Shown piece after piece: positions 7,244-16,157 of a stretch of DNA of 64,000 nucleotides. This stretch comes from an uncultured Selenomonadaceae bacterium (GTDB lineage Bacteria > Bacillota > Negativicutes > Selenomonadales > Selenomonadaceae): contig CAJOFR010000001.1 of assembly GCA_905234195.1 (NCBI GenBank), forward strand, positions 163,057 to 227,056, in the 5' to 3' direction. Under the pieces are notes generated by a model. The model ran no database searches and was not told the origin of the DNA. It was given only the letters and a program-made list of their open reading frames with translations. Both the position numbers and the translations under genes were made by a program. Every line of letters starts with the position of its first letter. The first letter of the stretch is position 1.

Positions 7244-8326
7244 ATGATAGAAGTAAAAAATTTGGGCTTGCAGCTTGCGCAAAAAGAAATTTTTTCGGGC
7301 TTAAACTTCAAAGTACAGCGCGGAGAGAAAATCGGAGTAATCGGCGGCGAAGGTTCGGGAAAATCGTCGCTGTTGGATATTATGGCGGGGCGGCTGATTC
7401 AAACGGAAGGCGAAGTAAAAATTTCGGGCGAAGTCTTGACGGTCGCGGGGAATATTTCTGCGGATTTTTCGGAACTGCGCATGGCGGAAATGTCAGCGAT
7501 AGACAAATTGAAACGAACACTGCGCGGCTTGAGGGACGACGAAATAGTTTTGTTGCTCGACGAGCCGACAAAAAATCTCGACTCCACCGGAATAGAGTGG
7601 CTGATAAATTTTTTGCTTGAACGAAAAAATTTGACGACGGTCATTGTCAGCAACGACAGATATTTTTTGAAAAGCACTTGCGAAAAAACAATTCAGCTCG
7701 GCAAATTTGAAGTCGACCCGATGAAAATAATTTGCACGGACAGATTTCCGCGCGTCGAACCCGATGATTTTACTGTACCTTCGGTTTTGGACGTGCGCCG
7801 GCTCTGGAAGGACAGGAGCGGCGAAACTTTATTCAAGCACGTGAATTTTACGATTCGTCGCGGGCAAAAAGTCGCTCTCGTCGGGGAAAACGATTTGGGA
7901 AAATCTCGGCTGGTTAAAACTTTGATGCTCGCCTGGCAAGATAAAAATTCAAACGGCGGCGCGGACAGAGGCACGATAAAATTTGCTGACAATGTTCGTC
8001 TTGCCTACATGTCGCGCGTTTATTCGAGTGCGGCGGCGCGCGTGGAGCTGGAAAATTTGCAGAAGTACGACGTAAATTTTTTGTTGCTCGATAATCCGAC
8101 AAGCTGTCTCGATTTGCCGACGATTGAGGCGTTGGAAAAAGCCCTCGTCGATTTTTCCGGCACAATAATTTTCGCCGAAGAGGATCGCGCTTTTATCAAC
8201 ACAATCGCCAACAGAATAATCGACGTTGCGCCGACGGGTACTGTTGACAGAATTTCAACCTACGAGGAATTTTTGGCGAATGAAACCGTCCGCCAACAGC
8301 TCAAGGAGAAATACAACCTCAAATGA
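7244..8326 (+). CDS. Degenerate ABC-F-like protein with two ATP-binding-cassette halves
   Basis: Two NBD-like halves without membrane segments, as in ABC-F ribosome-associated ATPases, but only 360 residues where those usually exceed 500. Half 1 keeps Walker A GGEGSGKSS and Walker B LLLDEPTKNLD, but the LSGGQ-type signature is missing and the H-switch reads SNDRYFL (His to Asn). Half 2 has Walker A GENDLGKSR, no signature motif, LLLDNPTSCLD in place of DEPT (the catalytic Glu replaced by Asn) and AEEDRAFI instead of SHDR. The inter-domain linker is short and lacks the long charged helices typical of ABC-F proteins. ATP hydrolysis is therefore doubtful. It overlaps the next transporter gene by 4 bases (ATGA), so the two are translationally coupled. 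Function is unknown; ordinary translation-factor activity looks unlikely. Confidence 0.8.
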   Translation: MIEVKNLGLQLAQKEIFSGLNFKVQRGEKIGVIGGEGSGKSSLLDIMAGRLIQTEGEVKISGEVLTVAGNISADFSELRMAEMSAIDKLKRTLRGLRDDEIVLLLDEPTKNLDSTGIEWLINFLLERKNLTTVIVSNDRYFLKSTCEKTIQLGKFEVDPMKIICTDRFPRVEPDDFTVPSVLDVRRLWKDRSGETLFKHVNFTIRRGQKVALVGENDLGKSRLVKTLMLAWQDKNSNGGADRGTIKFADNVRLAYMSRVYSSAAARVELENLQKYDVNFLLLDNPTSCLDLPTIEALEKALVDFSGTIIFAEEDRAFINTIANRIIDVAPTGTVDRISTYEEFLANETVRQQLKEKYNLK

Positions 8327-9261
8327 AAATTTTAAAGCTACTCGAAAAAATCAGCAGTCTCGCCTCAAGATTTATGGTGCTGTTCGTAATTTTAATCGCG
8401 CTAATCGCATTGATTCAGCCGATAACTTTTCAGTGGGTCGTGCCGCGAATTTCAATCTTGTTGGGCGTCGTCATGTTCGGAATGGGAATGACGTTGCGCG
8501 TCGAAGATTTTCGATTGGTTTTCCAACGCCCGAAAGATATTTTGGCGGGAGTCCTGGCGCAATTTTTAATAATGCCGATTCTGGCTTTGTTGTTGGTGAA
8601 AATTTTCAGCCTGCCGCCGGATTTGGCAATAGGCGTCATTTTAGTCGGCACATGTCCCGGCGGAACGGCGTCGAACGTCATAACATATTTAGCGCGCGGC
8701 GATTTAGCCCTTTCGGTTTCGCTGACAATGACGACAACAATTCTCGCGCCGATAGTCACGCCCGCCTTGACGTGGATTTTAGCGGGCAGTTGGCTGGAAG
8801 TTTCTTTTTCGGCAATGATGCTTTCAATCGCGCAAATAGTTTTGCTCCCGATATTTTTAGGCATCGTGATAAATTATTTCTTCCGTCAATTCGTGCAGAG
8901 AATAATAAAAATTTTACCGCTCGTTTCGGTCACGGCGATAATTTTAATCGTCGGCGGGAGTGTCGCGGTAAATTCTCAACGTATTTTAGAAACCGGACTG
9001 CTAGTCATGTGCGTAGTCATCTGCCACAATCTTTTGGGCTACACGCTGGGATTTATCGCCGCGAAAATTTTGCGCATGGACGCGGCGAAAACAAGAACCC
9101 TGGCAATAGAAGTCGCCATGCAAAATTCGGGGCTTGCCACGTCGTTGGCAATGACACACTTTGGCGCGGCGGCAGCGGTGCCTGCAGTATTTTTCAGCGT
9201 CTGGCATAATATTTCCGGCTCCATTGCGGCGAACTATCTTTCAAACCGTAATAAACCCTAA
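8323..9261 (+). CDS. Bile acid:sodium symporter (BASS/PanS-like) family transporter
   Basis: A 312-residue membrane protein with about nine or ten hydrophobic helices. Family motifs are LVGTCPGGTASNVITYLARGD and, near the end, EVAMQNSGLATSLAM. Bacterial members move organic anions such as ketopantoate or bile acids with sodium; the substrate here is not predictable. The start overlaps the ABC-F-like gene in an ATGA arrangement. A three-hairpin repeat begins 12 bases after its stop and may act as its terminator. Confidence 0.88.
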   Translation: MKILKLLEKISSLASRFMVLFVILIALIALIQPITFQWVVPRISILLGVVMFGMGMTLRVEDFRLVFQRPKDILAGVLAQFLIMPILALLLVKIFSLPPDLAIGVILVGTCPGGTASNVITYLARGDLALSVSLTMTTTILAPIVTPALTWILAGSWLEVSFSAMMLSIAQIVLLPIFLGIVINYFFRQFVQRIIKILPLVSVTAIILIVGGSVAVNSQRILETGLLVMCVVICHNLLGYTLGFIAAKILRMDAAKTRTLAIEVAMQNSGLATSLAMTHFGAAAAVPAVFFSVWHNISGSIAANYLSNRNKP

Positions 9262-9273
9262 AAAAAAAGAGAC

Positions 9274-9373
9274 GCCGCCCAAGGATGGGCGGCTGCCCGC
9301 ATTTGGTCGCGTGATGCGACCTCTGCGGGCTGTTTTCTTTTGCTTCTTTTCTTTTGCGCCAAAAGAAAAGAAG
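9274..9373 (+). repeat. Three-hairpin dispersed repeat, copy 1
   Basis: Three consecutive hairpins: GCCGCCC/GGGCGGC (9274-9293); a double stem GCCCGC/GCGGGC (9295-9300, 9325-9330) enclosing GGTCGC/GCGACC (9305-9310, 9316-9321); and CTTCTTTTCTTTT/AAAAGAAAAGAAG (9343-9355, 9361-9373). Other copies are at 28334, 36439 (inverted) and 58061. It lies between two convergent genes. Confidence 0.85.
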
Positions 9374-9402
9374 AGATCAAAACTCTTTTTGGGAAAAAAA
9401 TT

Positions 9403-10683
9403 TCAAAGATAGCGGATCCAAACGTAAGCGGTTGAAATAATTATCGACAAAATCATCAGCGGGAAAGCAGTCTTTATGAAACTGATAAACGAAATCGCCT
9501 TGCCGCGTTGAGCTGCCATAGACGCCACGACGACATTCGCACTTGCTCCAATCAAAGTCCCATTGCCGCCAAGACACGCGCCCAAAGCCAAACTCCACCA
9601 CATCGGTTCAAGATTAGACAAACCCATTTCGCCCATATCTTTAATCAGCGGAATCAACGTCGCAACGAAGGGAATATTATCGATAAACGCCGACGCCAAC
9701 GCGCTCATCCACAAAATTAAAATAGCCGTCGCTGAAACATTGCCGTCCGTGATTTTTATCGCTTCAGCCGCAAGCATTTTTATAACGCCTGTCTCGACAA
9801 GCGCGCCGACAAGCACGAATAACCCCGCGAAGAAAAATATTGCAAGCCATTCGATTTTGCTGAGGACTTTCGCTATCATCTCTTCGTTGTGGTGATAAGT
9901 TATCAGCAACAAAAATCCTGCGCCGGTGAGTGCTGCCGTCGCTGTCTCAAGGTGTAACGTGCCGTGCATGACGAAAAGCGACATTGTGCACGCCAAAATA
10001 AACAAGCACTTTTTCAAAAGCACTGTATCTGTAATTTGACTGCGTTCGTTGAGGCGCATGACTTTATCTTGCAATTCGGGTTGCGTGTGGAGTTTTGAAC
10101 CATAGAGCAGCAACATTATCGCGATCGTTACGACGAAAATTATTATCGCCGGCAACGACATGTTGAAAATAAAATCCATGAAGTTTAATCCGACTGCCGA
10201 GCCTATCATAATGTTCGGCGGGTCACCGACAAGCGTCGCAGTGCCTCCGATATTCGAGCTGATAATTTGCGCCATTAGGAAAGGTTTCACGTCAACTTTC
10301 AGCTGCGCGGCAATGTTAAAAGTTATTGGGACTGTCAGCAAAACTGTCGTGACGTTGTCGAGGAAGGCAGAACAAAACGCCGTCAATGCACTCAACGCGA
10401 CCAAAAGTTTTACGGGGTGCGCTTTAACTTTTTTCGCCGCCCATATCGCCAAGAAATTGAACAGCCCTGTTTCGCTGGTTATGTTGACAATTATCATCAT
10501 GCCCATCAAAAGCCCAAGCGTGTTGAAGTCGATATGGTGAATTGCTTTTTCTTGCGAGATTATCCCGGCAAGAATCATAAGCATCGCGCCGACAATGCCG
10601 ACGATTGTGCGGTGGACTTTTTCAGAAATTATTAAAACGTAAGCGGCAACAAAGATTACAACCGCCACCGTTGTCATATCCAT
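9403..10683 (-). CDS. NhaD/ArsB-type ion permease (SLC13-like)
   Basis: A 426-residue polytopic membrane protein of the ion-transporter superfamily that includes ArsB and NhaD. Two inverted half motifs are visible: FLDNVTTVLLTVP in the first half and FIDNIPFVATLIPL in the second, plus VGDPPNIMIGSA. These anti-parallel re-entrant repeats are characteristic. It could exchange sodium for protons or move an organic or oxyanion; no arsenic genes are nearby, so ArsB function is not supported. The gene for a small unknown protein lies 18 bases upstream and is probably in the same unit. Confidence 0.87.
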   Translation of the reverse strand: MDMTTVAVVIFVAAYVLIISEKVHRTIVGIVGAMLMILAGIISQEKAIHHIDFNTLGLLMGMMIIVNITSETGLFNFLAIWAAKKVKAHPVKLLVALSALTAFCSAFLDNVTTVLLTVPITFNIAAQLKVDVKPFLMAQIISSNIGGTATLVGDPPNIMIGSAVGLNFMDFIFNMSLPAIIIFVVTIAIMLLLYGSKLHTQPELQDKVMRLNERSQITDTVLLKKCLFILACTMSLFVMHGTLHLETATAALTGAGFLLLITYHHNEEMIAKVLSKIEWLAIFFFAGLFVLVGALVETGVIKMLAAEAIKITDGNVSATAILILWMSALASAFIDNIPFVATLIPLIKDMGEMGLSNLEPMWWSLALGACLGGNGTLIGASANVVVASMAAQRGKAISFISFIKTAFPLMILSIIISTAYVWIRYL

Positions 10684-10701
10684 TACTTCGCTCCCTTTGC
10701 C

Positions 10702-11013
10702 TTAAAATTTTTTATCGGTGACAGTCAGAGTAATTTTTTCGCCGAAACGTTCAACTTTAAATCCATAACTTTTCACGCCGGAAGTTGCCAACTCAATTTT
10801 CAGCGCAAGGAGTTCCATGCCGAGTTTTTCGGTGAGTTCCTTCGTGAAGCCGCCCTTCGCCAAAGGTTCCGGCGGGGCTTCTGATTCTTCGACAAGACGA
10901 CGCTTTTCAGCTTTCTTCGCCGCCGTCAAAAGTTGTGCCTCGACGGATTGTTCCTCCACGTAATTTTTTAACATGTCCTTATCGCTCAAGCCGCGCGGTG
11001 GTTTTTTCATCAT
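10702..11013 (-). CDS. Small hypothetical protein
   Basis: 103 residues, soluble, charged, no recognised domain. The N-terminal half (residues 1-55) is Lys/Glu-rich and probably helical, while the C-terminal half alternates hydrophobic residues in short strands (KSYGFKVERFGEKITLTV), like a small alpha/beta domain. The start is ATG-ATG behind GGAGAG. It lies between glnS (16 bases upstream) and the permease (18 bases downstream), so it is probably part of their transcript. No function proposed. Confidence 0.7.
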   Translation of the reverse strand: MMKKPPRGLSDKDMLKNYVEEQSVEAQLLTAAKKAEKRRLVEESEAPPEPLAKGGFTKELTEKLGMELLALKIELATSGVKSYGFKVERFGEKITLTVTDKKF

Positions 11014-11029
11014 TTTAAAATCTCTCCAA

Positions 11030-12685
11030 TCAACTGTTTTTAATTTTAGCCCACGAATCCTTCAAGCCGACGACGCGATTAAAAACCAACTTCTCCGGCG
11101 TCGTGTCGGGGTCGACGACAAAATATCCCAGCCGCAAAAATTGGTAGCGACTGCCCGCCGCCGCCCAGCGAACGCTCGGTTCAATCAGCGCGTTTTCAAT
11201 CACTATCAAAGACTTCGGATTCAACGCCGCGATAAAATCTTCGGGCAAATTCCCATTCGCGTCCGTCGTCAAAAGATAATCATAAAGACGGACTTCAGCC
11301 TTGAGCGCGTGACTTGCACTCACCCAATGAATCGTGCCCTTAATTTTTCGGTTAGCCGTCGCGCCGCCCGATTTCGACGTCGGGTCAATCGTGCAACGCA
11401 ACTCAACGACATTGCCCGCCGCATCCTTGATAACCTCTTCGCATTTGATAATATAGGCGTGTTTCAGACGAACTTCGCCGCCGGGTTTTAAGCGGAAAAA
11501 TTTTTTCGGCGCGTCCTCCATAAAATCTTCGCGCTCAATAAAAATTTCTCTCGTGAAAGGAACGTAATGACTGCCGCCGCGCGTCGGATGATTTTCTGCG
11601 CGCAGGTACTCAACGGAATTTTCGTCGACGTTCGTTAAGACAACCTTCAGCGGCTCCAACACCGCCATAACTCTATCAGCCGTGTTGTTCAGGTCTTCGC
11701 GGACGCAATGTTCAAGCATCGCCACGTCGACGAGGCTGTTACTTTTCGCGACGCCTATCCTTTCGCAAAAATCACGAATGGCAGCAGGAGTAAACCCGCG
11801 CCGCCTCAATCCGGAAAGCGTGGGCATGCGGGGGTCATCCCAGCCGCGAACGTGCTTTTCTTCGACGAGCTGACGAAGTTTTCTTTTGCTGGTGATTGTG
11901 TTCGTCAAATCCAGGCGCGCAAATTCAATTTGACGCGGACGAGAATTTACGTCGAAGTCCAGCGCGTCAAGCAACCAATCATAAAACGGGCGGTGGTCTT
12001 CAAATTCCAGCGTGCAAACCGAATGAGTAATATTTTCTATCGCGTCGGACAACGGGTGCGCAAAATCGTACATGGGATAAATCAGCCAGTCGTCGCCCGT
12101 GCGGTGATGATGCGTGCGCGTTATCCGATAAATGACGGGGTCGCGCATGTTTATGTTCGGCGACGCCATATCAATTTTCGCGCGCAGAACTTTTTCCCCG
12201 TCAGCAAATTCGCCTGCCTTCATTCGCGCAAACAGATCTAAATTCTCTTCGACGCTCCGATTTCTGAAAGGACTTTCCTTGCCCGGCTCCGTCAAAGTGC
12301 CGCGATAATTTTTAATTTCCTCCGCGCTCAAATCGTCAACGTAAGCAAGCCCGCGCCGAGTCAACTCAACCGCATAATCGTAGAGCTTGCCGAAATAATC
12401 CGACGCAAAAAATTTTCTGTCGCCCCAATCAAAACCCAACCATTTTATATCTTCTTGAATCGAGTCAACATATTCGACGTCCTCTTTCGTGGGGTTCGTG
12501 TCGTCGAAACGCAAATTGCACAGCCCGCCATTGTGAATAGCCAGCCCAAAATTTAAGCAAACAGATTTCGCGTGCCCAATGTGCAAATATCCGTTCGGCT
12601 CCGGCGGAAAACGTGTCCTTATTCCGTCGGTGTACTTGCCCGCCTTCAAATCGTTTTCAATCTCCTGCTGAATAAAATTTATCAT
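11030..12685 (-). CDS. glnS: Glutaminyl-tRNA synthetase
   Basis: Class I aminoacyl-tRNA synthetase charging tRNA-Gln. The HIGH-type motif appears in [14 protein letters not shown] and the KMSKS-type loop in [12 protein letters not shown], with the GlnRS-specific segments FRFPPEP-like and [15 protein letters not shown]. The start is the ATG at 12685 ([10 protein letters not shown]), behind AGGAGAGGT; an open frame reaches further upstream but only overlaps the HD gene. At 551 residues it matches bacterial GlnRS. It overlaps the HD gene by 4 bases. Many Firmicutes lack GlnRS and use the amidotransferase route, so this may be an ancient transfer; that is inference. Confidence 0.96.
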   Translation of the reverse strand: MINFIQQEIENDLKAGKYTDGIRTRFPPEPNGYLHIGHAKSVCLNFGLAIHNGGLCNLRFDDTNPTKEDVEYVDSIQEDIKWLGFDWGDRKFFASDYFGKLYDYAVELTRRGLAYVDDLSAEEIKNYRGTLTEPGKESPFRNRSVEENLDLFARMKAGEFADGEKVLRAKIDMASPNINMRDPVIYRITRTHHHRTGDDWLIYPMYDFAHPLSDAIENITHSVCTLEFEDHRPFYDWLLDALDFDVNSRPRQIEFARLDLTNTITSKRKLRQLVEEKHVRGWDDPRMPTLSGLRRRGFTPAAIRDFCERIGVAKSNSLVDVAMLEHCVREDLNNTADRVMAVLEPLKVVLTNVDENSVEYLRAENHPTRGGSHYVPFTREIFIEREDFMEDAPKKFFRLKPGGEVRLKHAYIIKCEEVIKDAAGNVVELRCTIDPTSKSGGATANRKIKGTIHWVSASHALKAEVRLYDYLLTTDANGNLPEDFIAALNPKSLIVIENALIEPSVRWAAAGSRYQFLRLGYFVVDPDTTPEKLVFNRVVGLKDSWAKIKNS

Positions 12686-13485
12686 CGTACCTCTCCTTTT
12701 ATGATTTTGTCGACGTGCGCGCGCAAACGGCGGACACCTTCGGCAATTTTTTCGTCCATCGGCAAATTTTTGACAATCTTTTCGATAAAGCCGCGCTCCA
12801 AAATTTTTTTCATCGTCCACGCAAAATTTATATCGTAAATCCACATGAGCCGAACAATTTTTCTGTCGCCGTTCGTGCGAATTTTTCTGTAGTCAGCCTG
12901 ATTCCCCGCAACAAAATTTTCCACGAAGTCCGGACTAATTTCCGCAACAAGCCTGCTGGAATTTTTAATAAAGTTAGGCATTTTGTCGGCGTTCTCCTGC
13001 GCGAGGAAAGGTTCAAGCACGCGGTAAATGTCAAGCTTGTCCGCATCGCGAATAATTTTCGCAAATAAAATCTTTCGCTCGTCGTCAGTCGGCGCAACGA
13101 TTTTTTTGTTGTGATTCTGAATCGCGAACTTCAAAATTTCGTAGTCAGCCGCGTCGAGTTTCTTGAAAAAATCCAGCTCCTCAATGACTTTTATTCCAAG
13201 ATCCGCGTGGTCTTCAGAATCCGCGTCGTTGAAAGTTTTGTAAAGGCTGTACTGACGAAACCGACCGACGTCGTGAAAAAGCCCAATCATTTCCGCAAGT
13301 TCGACGTCGTGTTTCGGGAGCGCGAGACTTTTTGAAAGTTCGACGCAGTTCGCCGTGACGTAGCCGGTGTGTTTCTCCTTAATCAAAATCCCCTGCTGAA
13401 CTTCGGCGTCATCCGAATAAAAACTCTTCATGTATTCGGACATCCACCCGTGCATTTCGTTAAGAATTTCCCGCAAAATTTTCAC
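12682..13485 (-). CDS. HD-domain phosphohydrolase
   Basis: A 267-residue protein with HD superfamily metal ligands: H in KEKHTGYV, the HD pair in [10 protein letters not shown], a His in IQNHNKK and the Asp in [12 protein letters not shown]. Such enzymes hydrolyse phosphate esters or nucleotides; the substrate is not evident. The ATG start is preceded by a GAGGGTG site, and upstream there is an extended -10 TGATATAAT (minus strand near 13530). It is the first gene of a probable unit with glnS, overlapping it by 4 bases. Confidence 0.85.
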   Translation of the reverse strand: MKILREILNEMHGWMSEYMKSFYSDDAEVQQGILIKEKHTGYVTANCVELSKSLALPKHDVELAEMIGLFHDVGRFRQYSLYKTFNDADSEDHADLGIKVIEELDFFKKLDAADYEILKFAIQNHNKKIVAPTDDERKILFAKIIRDADKLDIYRVLEPFLAQENADKMPNFIKNSSRLVAEISPDFVENFVAGNQADYRKIRTNGDRKIVRLMWIYDINFAWTMKKILERGFIEKIVKNLPMDEKIAEGVRRLRAHVDKIIKGEVR

Positions 13486-13624
13486 CCTCGTTTAAAAAAG
13501 CTTCCGTCAAAAATTTTTCTGCCACATTATATCAGATTAAAAACAATTTGCACGAAAATTTTTAAGTGCAAAAAAAATCTCCCCCGCCAAAAAACGAAGG
13601 AGCCGAAAATTTTTTCCGGACAAG

Positions 13625-14101
13625 TCAAGTTATTTTCGACAGAGTCAAAAAAATCGAACGTACCAATTTCGCGCGCTCCTCCGCCTTAATATTTCCTTCC
13701 TCTTCGGATTGGTAAAGATTCGCCGAAAATTGAGCGACAAGTTCAGCCTCGCGCCGCGTGATAAATTTATTCTCCAAAAGAAAATCCAGCATTGACTTAA
13801 TCATTTCAAAAGGCGTGCCCTCTTTTATTTTTTCGAGCATGTCTCTATACAAAAGTTTTTTTTCGAGTGCCGTATCGGTGACAATCGTAATGCGAATGTA
13901 CCCGCCCATCCCGCGCCGCGATTCCACGATAAATCCGCGATCGTGAGTAAAGCGCGTGCTCAAAACGTAACTTATCTGCGACGGCGCGCAACTTATCTTG
14001 TCCGCAAGCTCCGTCCTCTTTAGCTCAACTTGACCGTCCTGTTGTTTCGACAGCTGCTGAAGAATATAATCTTCTATTGTGTCAGCTTTGTTGTTCAACA
14101 T
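13625..14101 (-). CDS. ctsR: Transcriptional repressor CtsR
   Basis: Repressor of class III heat-shock (clp) genes in Firmicutes. The N-terminal helix-turn-helix (about residues 20-50, ELADKISCAPSQISYVLSTRF) and the diagnostic glycine-rich wing SRRGMGGYIRI are clear. The ATG at 14101 behind GAGGTG is the best start; an upstream GTG overlaps that site. Length 158 is normal. In many Firmicutes ctsR heads an operon with mcsA, mcsB and clpC; here the next gene downstream is the unrelated HD protein, so the gene stands alone. A strong promoter lies upstream. Confidence 0.93.
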   Translation of the reverse strand: MLNNKADTIEDYILQQLSKQQDGQVELKRTELADKISCAPSQISYVLSTRFTHDRGFIVESRRGMGGYIRITIVTDTALEKKLLYRDMLEKIKEGTPFEMIKSMLDFLLENKFITRREAELVAQFSANLYQSEEEGNIKAEERAKLVRSIFLTLSKIT

Positions 14102-14124
14102 AAAAATCACCTCGACTTTTTGAC

Positions 14125-14153
14125 ATTATATTTGCCATTTTGATTTTTTGCAA
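14125..14153 (-). promoter_or_regulatory. Promoter of ctsR
   Basis: TTGCAA (14153-14148), 17-base spacer, TATAAT (14130-14125) on the minus strand, 24 bases before the ATG. A GTCAAAAAGTC segment follows the -10 but does not have the 10-base spacing expected of a CtsR box. Confidence 0.8.
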
Positions 14154-14276
14154 GTCTTTTTTTTGAAAATTATTTTTCGGCGCGAATTTGCGGGCTAAAA
14201 AATCTTAAATGCACAAAAAAGGAAATTTACGAATAACAGGGAATATATAAGCGACAGGGCGGGCAGAAAGGACAGG

Positions 14277-16100
14277 TTGGAAGTTGTGAGCAGCTCCGAG
14301 TTGGATGAATTTGTGGATCGTGTTCGCGAGCGTTCGGACATTCGCGAAGTGGTTGGAAATTATGTACCGCTGACTTTTAAAGCCGGTCGATACTGGGGTT
14401 GTTGTCCGTTTCACAGCGAAAAGACCGCGTCGTTTACTGTCACGCCGGATAAAGGGCTTTTTTATTGCTTTGGCTGTCACGTCGGCGGCAACGTTTTTAA
14501 TTTTCTTTCAAAGATTGAAAATATCACGTACTTTGAGGCGATAAAATTGCAGGCGGAGCGTTTGGGCATACCTATCCCCGTGCGGAATAAATCTCCCGAA
14601 GAAATGAAAGTCGAGCAAAACAAAAAAACTTTGCTGAAAATTAATGAACTTGCGCGAGATTTTTACCACAGCCGGCTGACGAAGGGACCTCAAGGCGAAT
14701 CCTGCAGGAAATATCTTGTTTCGCGTGGAATAACAGAGAACGTGATTAAAAATTTCAAATTGGGTTTCGCTCCAAATTCTGACGAGCTGACTAAAATTTT
14801 GATACGGCGTGGTTTCAGCTACGAGCAACTTGAGGCGGCGGGGCTTGTTCAGAAAAGTTCCTACGACGACGGTTTCTACGAGAAGATGAAAGGGCGCATG
14901 ATTATTCCGATTAACGATATTTTCGGGCGCGTCGTGGCTTTTGGCGGGCGGACTCTGAAAAATGATGCGGACGTTGCGAAATATCTCAACACGAAAGAAA
15001 CTGCGGTTTTCGTCAAGGGGAAAATGCTTTTCGGGCTGGACAGGGCGAACAAAAAAATTTCCGCGCAGGATTATGCGATTGTCGTTGAAGGATACATGGA
15101 CGCGATTTCCCTTGCGAGTTTTGGAATTGAAAATGTTGTTGCGTCGTTGGGCACTGCCTTTTCGGAGGCGCAGGCGAAACTTTTGACGAGGTACACGCGG
15201 AGAATAATTTTTTGCTACGACAGCGACGAGGCGGGACAACGTGCGACGGTTCGCGCCCTGCCTATCGTGCAACAGGCGGGGGCGGAGGCTTTTGTTATCA
15301 AGGTTCCCGAAGGGAAAGACCCCGACGAATTTATTCGGCGCAAAGGAAAACCCGCCTTCGCTAAGCTGATAAGAAATGCGACGCCGATGATTGATTATCG
15401 GATTGATTTTGTGCTTGACCACAGCAAGCACGACAGCTACGACGAAAAAGTTTATACCCTGCATGAAATTTTGCCGCTGGTTGCGAAAATAGAGGACGCC
15501 ACTTTAAAAAATGCGTACGCCAGGAAAATTGCCACCGCGCTGTTTTTGGACGAGACTTCCGTCAAGGCGGAGTGGGAAAAATTTTCGACGGGCTCTAAGC
15601 AGAATGAAAACTTTTCTGCCGGAAGATTTAAGATTCAAGAAAAATCGAAACTGGAACAATCTATCGAAGTGATTCTGCGCACGTCGTGGGGCGAAGTCGA
15701 AATTATGGACTACGTGCTTTCGCTGGTGCCGAGAGAATTTTTTCCGGAGAAGTATCAAGAAATAATCGGCTATATCGAAAGATGCTACAAGGAAGACCGA
15801 GTTCCGGACGACCTGGACGCGGCAAAGGAGCTGGACGAAAAATCTTACGCCGAACTTTCAAGGATACTGTCGCCGGCGGCGTCGCGGTTTGGTGTGGAAG
15901 AATTTGTGCAACAGGACTCCAAAGCCTTTACTGACTCCTTCGAGGTAATCCGGCAGGCGTGGTCAAAAATCCATTACGAAAAACTTTTGACGGAATTTTA
16001 CGCCACGATTAACGACAAAAACAAATCGTTCGACGGCGAATTACCGAAGATAGCGCAATTGGCGGACAAAATGTTTTCGCTGACAAAGATAGAAGATTAA
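14277..16100 (+). CDS. dnaG: DNA primase
   Basis: Synthesises RNA primers at the replication fork. The N-terminal zinc finger is CCPFHSEKTASF...FYCFGCHVGG (CHC2 type), the TOPRIM core has EGYMDAISL and CYDSDEAGQRA, and a C-terminal region of about 170 residues corresponds to the DnaB-interacting domain. About 600 residues is typical. The start is either TTG at 14277 or GTG at 14286, both close to AAAGGACAGG; ATG is not available. It is followed after 57 bases by rpoD, the usual macromolecular-synthesis pairing. Confidence 0.96.
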   Translation: MEVVSSSELDEFVDRVRERSDIREVVGNYVPLTFKAGRYWGCCPFHSEKTASFTVTPDKGLFYCFGCHVGGNVFNFLSKIENITYFEAIKLQAERLGIPIPVRNKSPEEMKVEQNKKTLLKINELARDFYHSRLTKGPQGESCRKYLVSRGITENVIKNFKLGFAPNSDELTKILIRRGFSYEQLEAAGLVQKSSYDDGFYEKMKGRMIIPINDIFGRVVAFGGRTLKNDADVAKYLNTKETAVFVKGKMLFGLDRANKKISAQDYAIVVEGYMDAISLASFGIENVVASLGTAFSEAQAKLLTRYTRRIIFCYDSDEAGQRATVRALPIVQQAGAEAFVIKVPEGKDPDEFIRRKGKPAFAKLIRNATPMIDYRIDFVLDHSKHDSYDEKVYTLHEILPLVAKIEDATLKNAYARKIATALFLDETSVKAEWEKFSTGSKQNENFSAGRFKIQEKSKLEQSIEVILRTSWGEVEIMDYVLSLVPREFFPEKYQEIIGYIERCYKEDRVPDDLDAAKELDEKSYAELSRILSPAASRFGVEEFVQQDSKAFTDSFEVIRQAWSKIHYEKLLTEFYATINDKNKSFDGELPKIAQLADKMFSLTKIED

Positions 16101-16157
16101 ATTTCGTGAACAGCTGAATTATTTTAACAAATACTGTAAAAAATGTAAAGAAAGGAA

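Noticed and set aside
9274..9373. The three-hairpin repeat as an insertion-sequence remnant
   Set aside because: No transposase fragment or target duplication seen, and copies are pure stem structures of about 100 bases.
14111..14125. A CtsR-box-like direct repeat at the ctsR promoter
   Set aside because: GTCA and GTCG are 8 bases apart rather than the 10 expected for a CtsR operator, and only one half-site is good.
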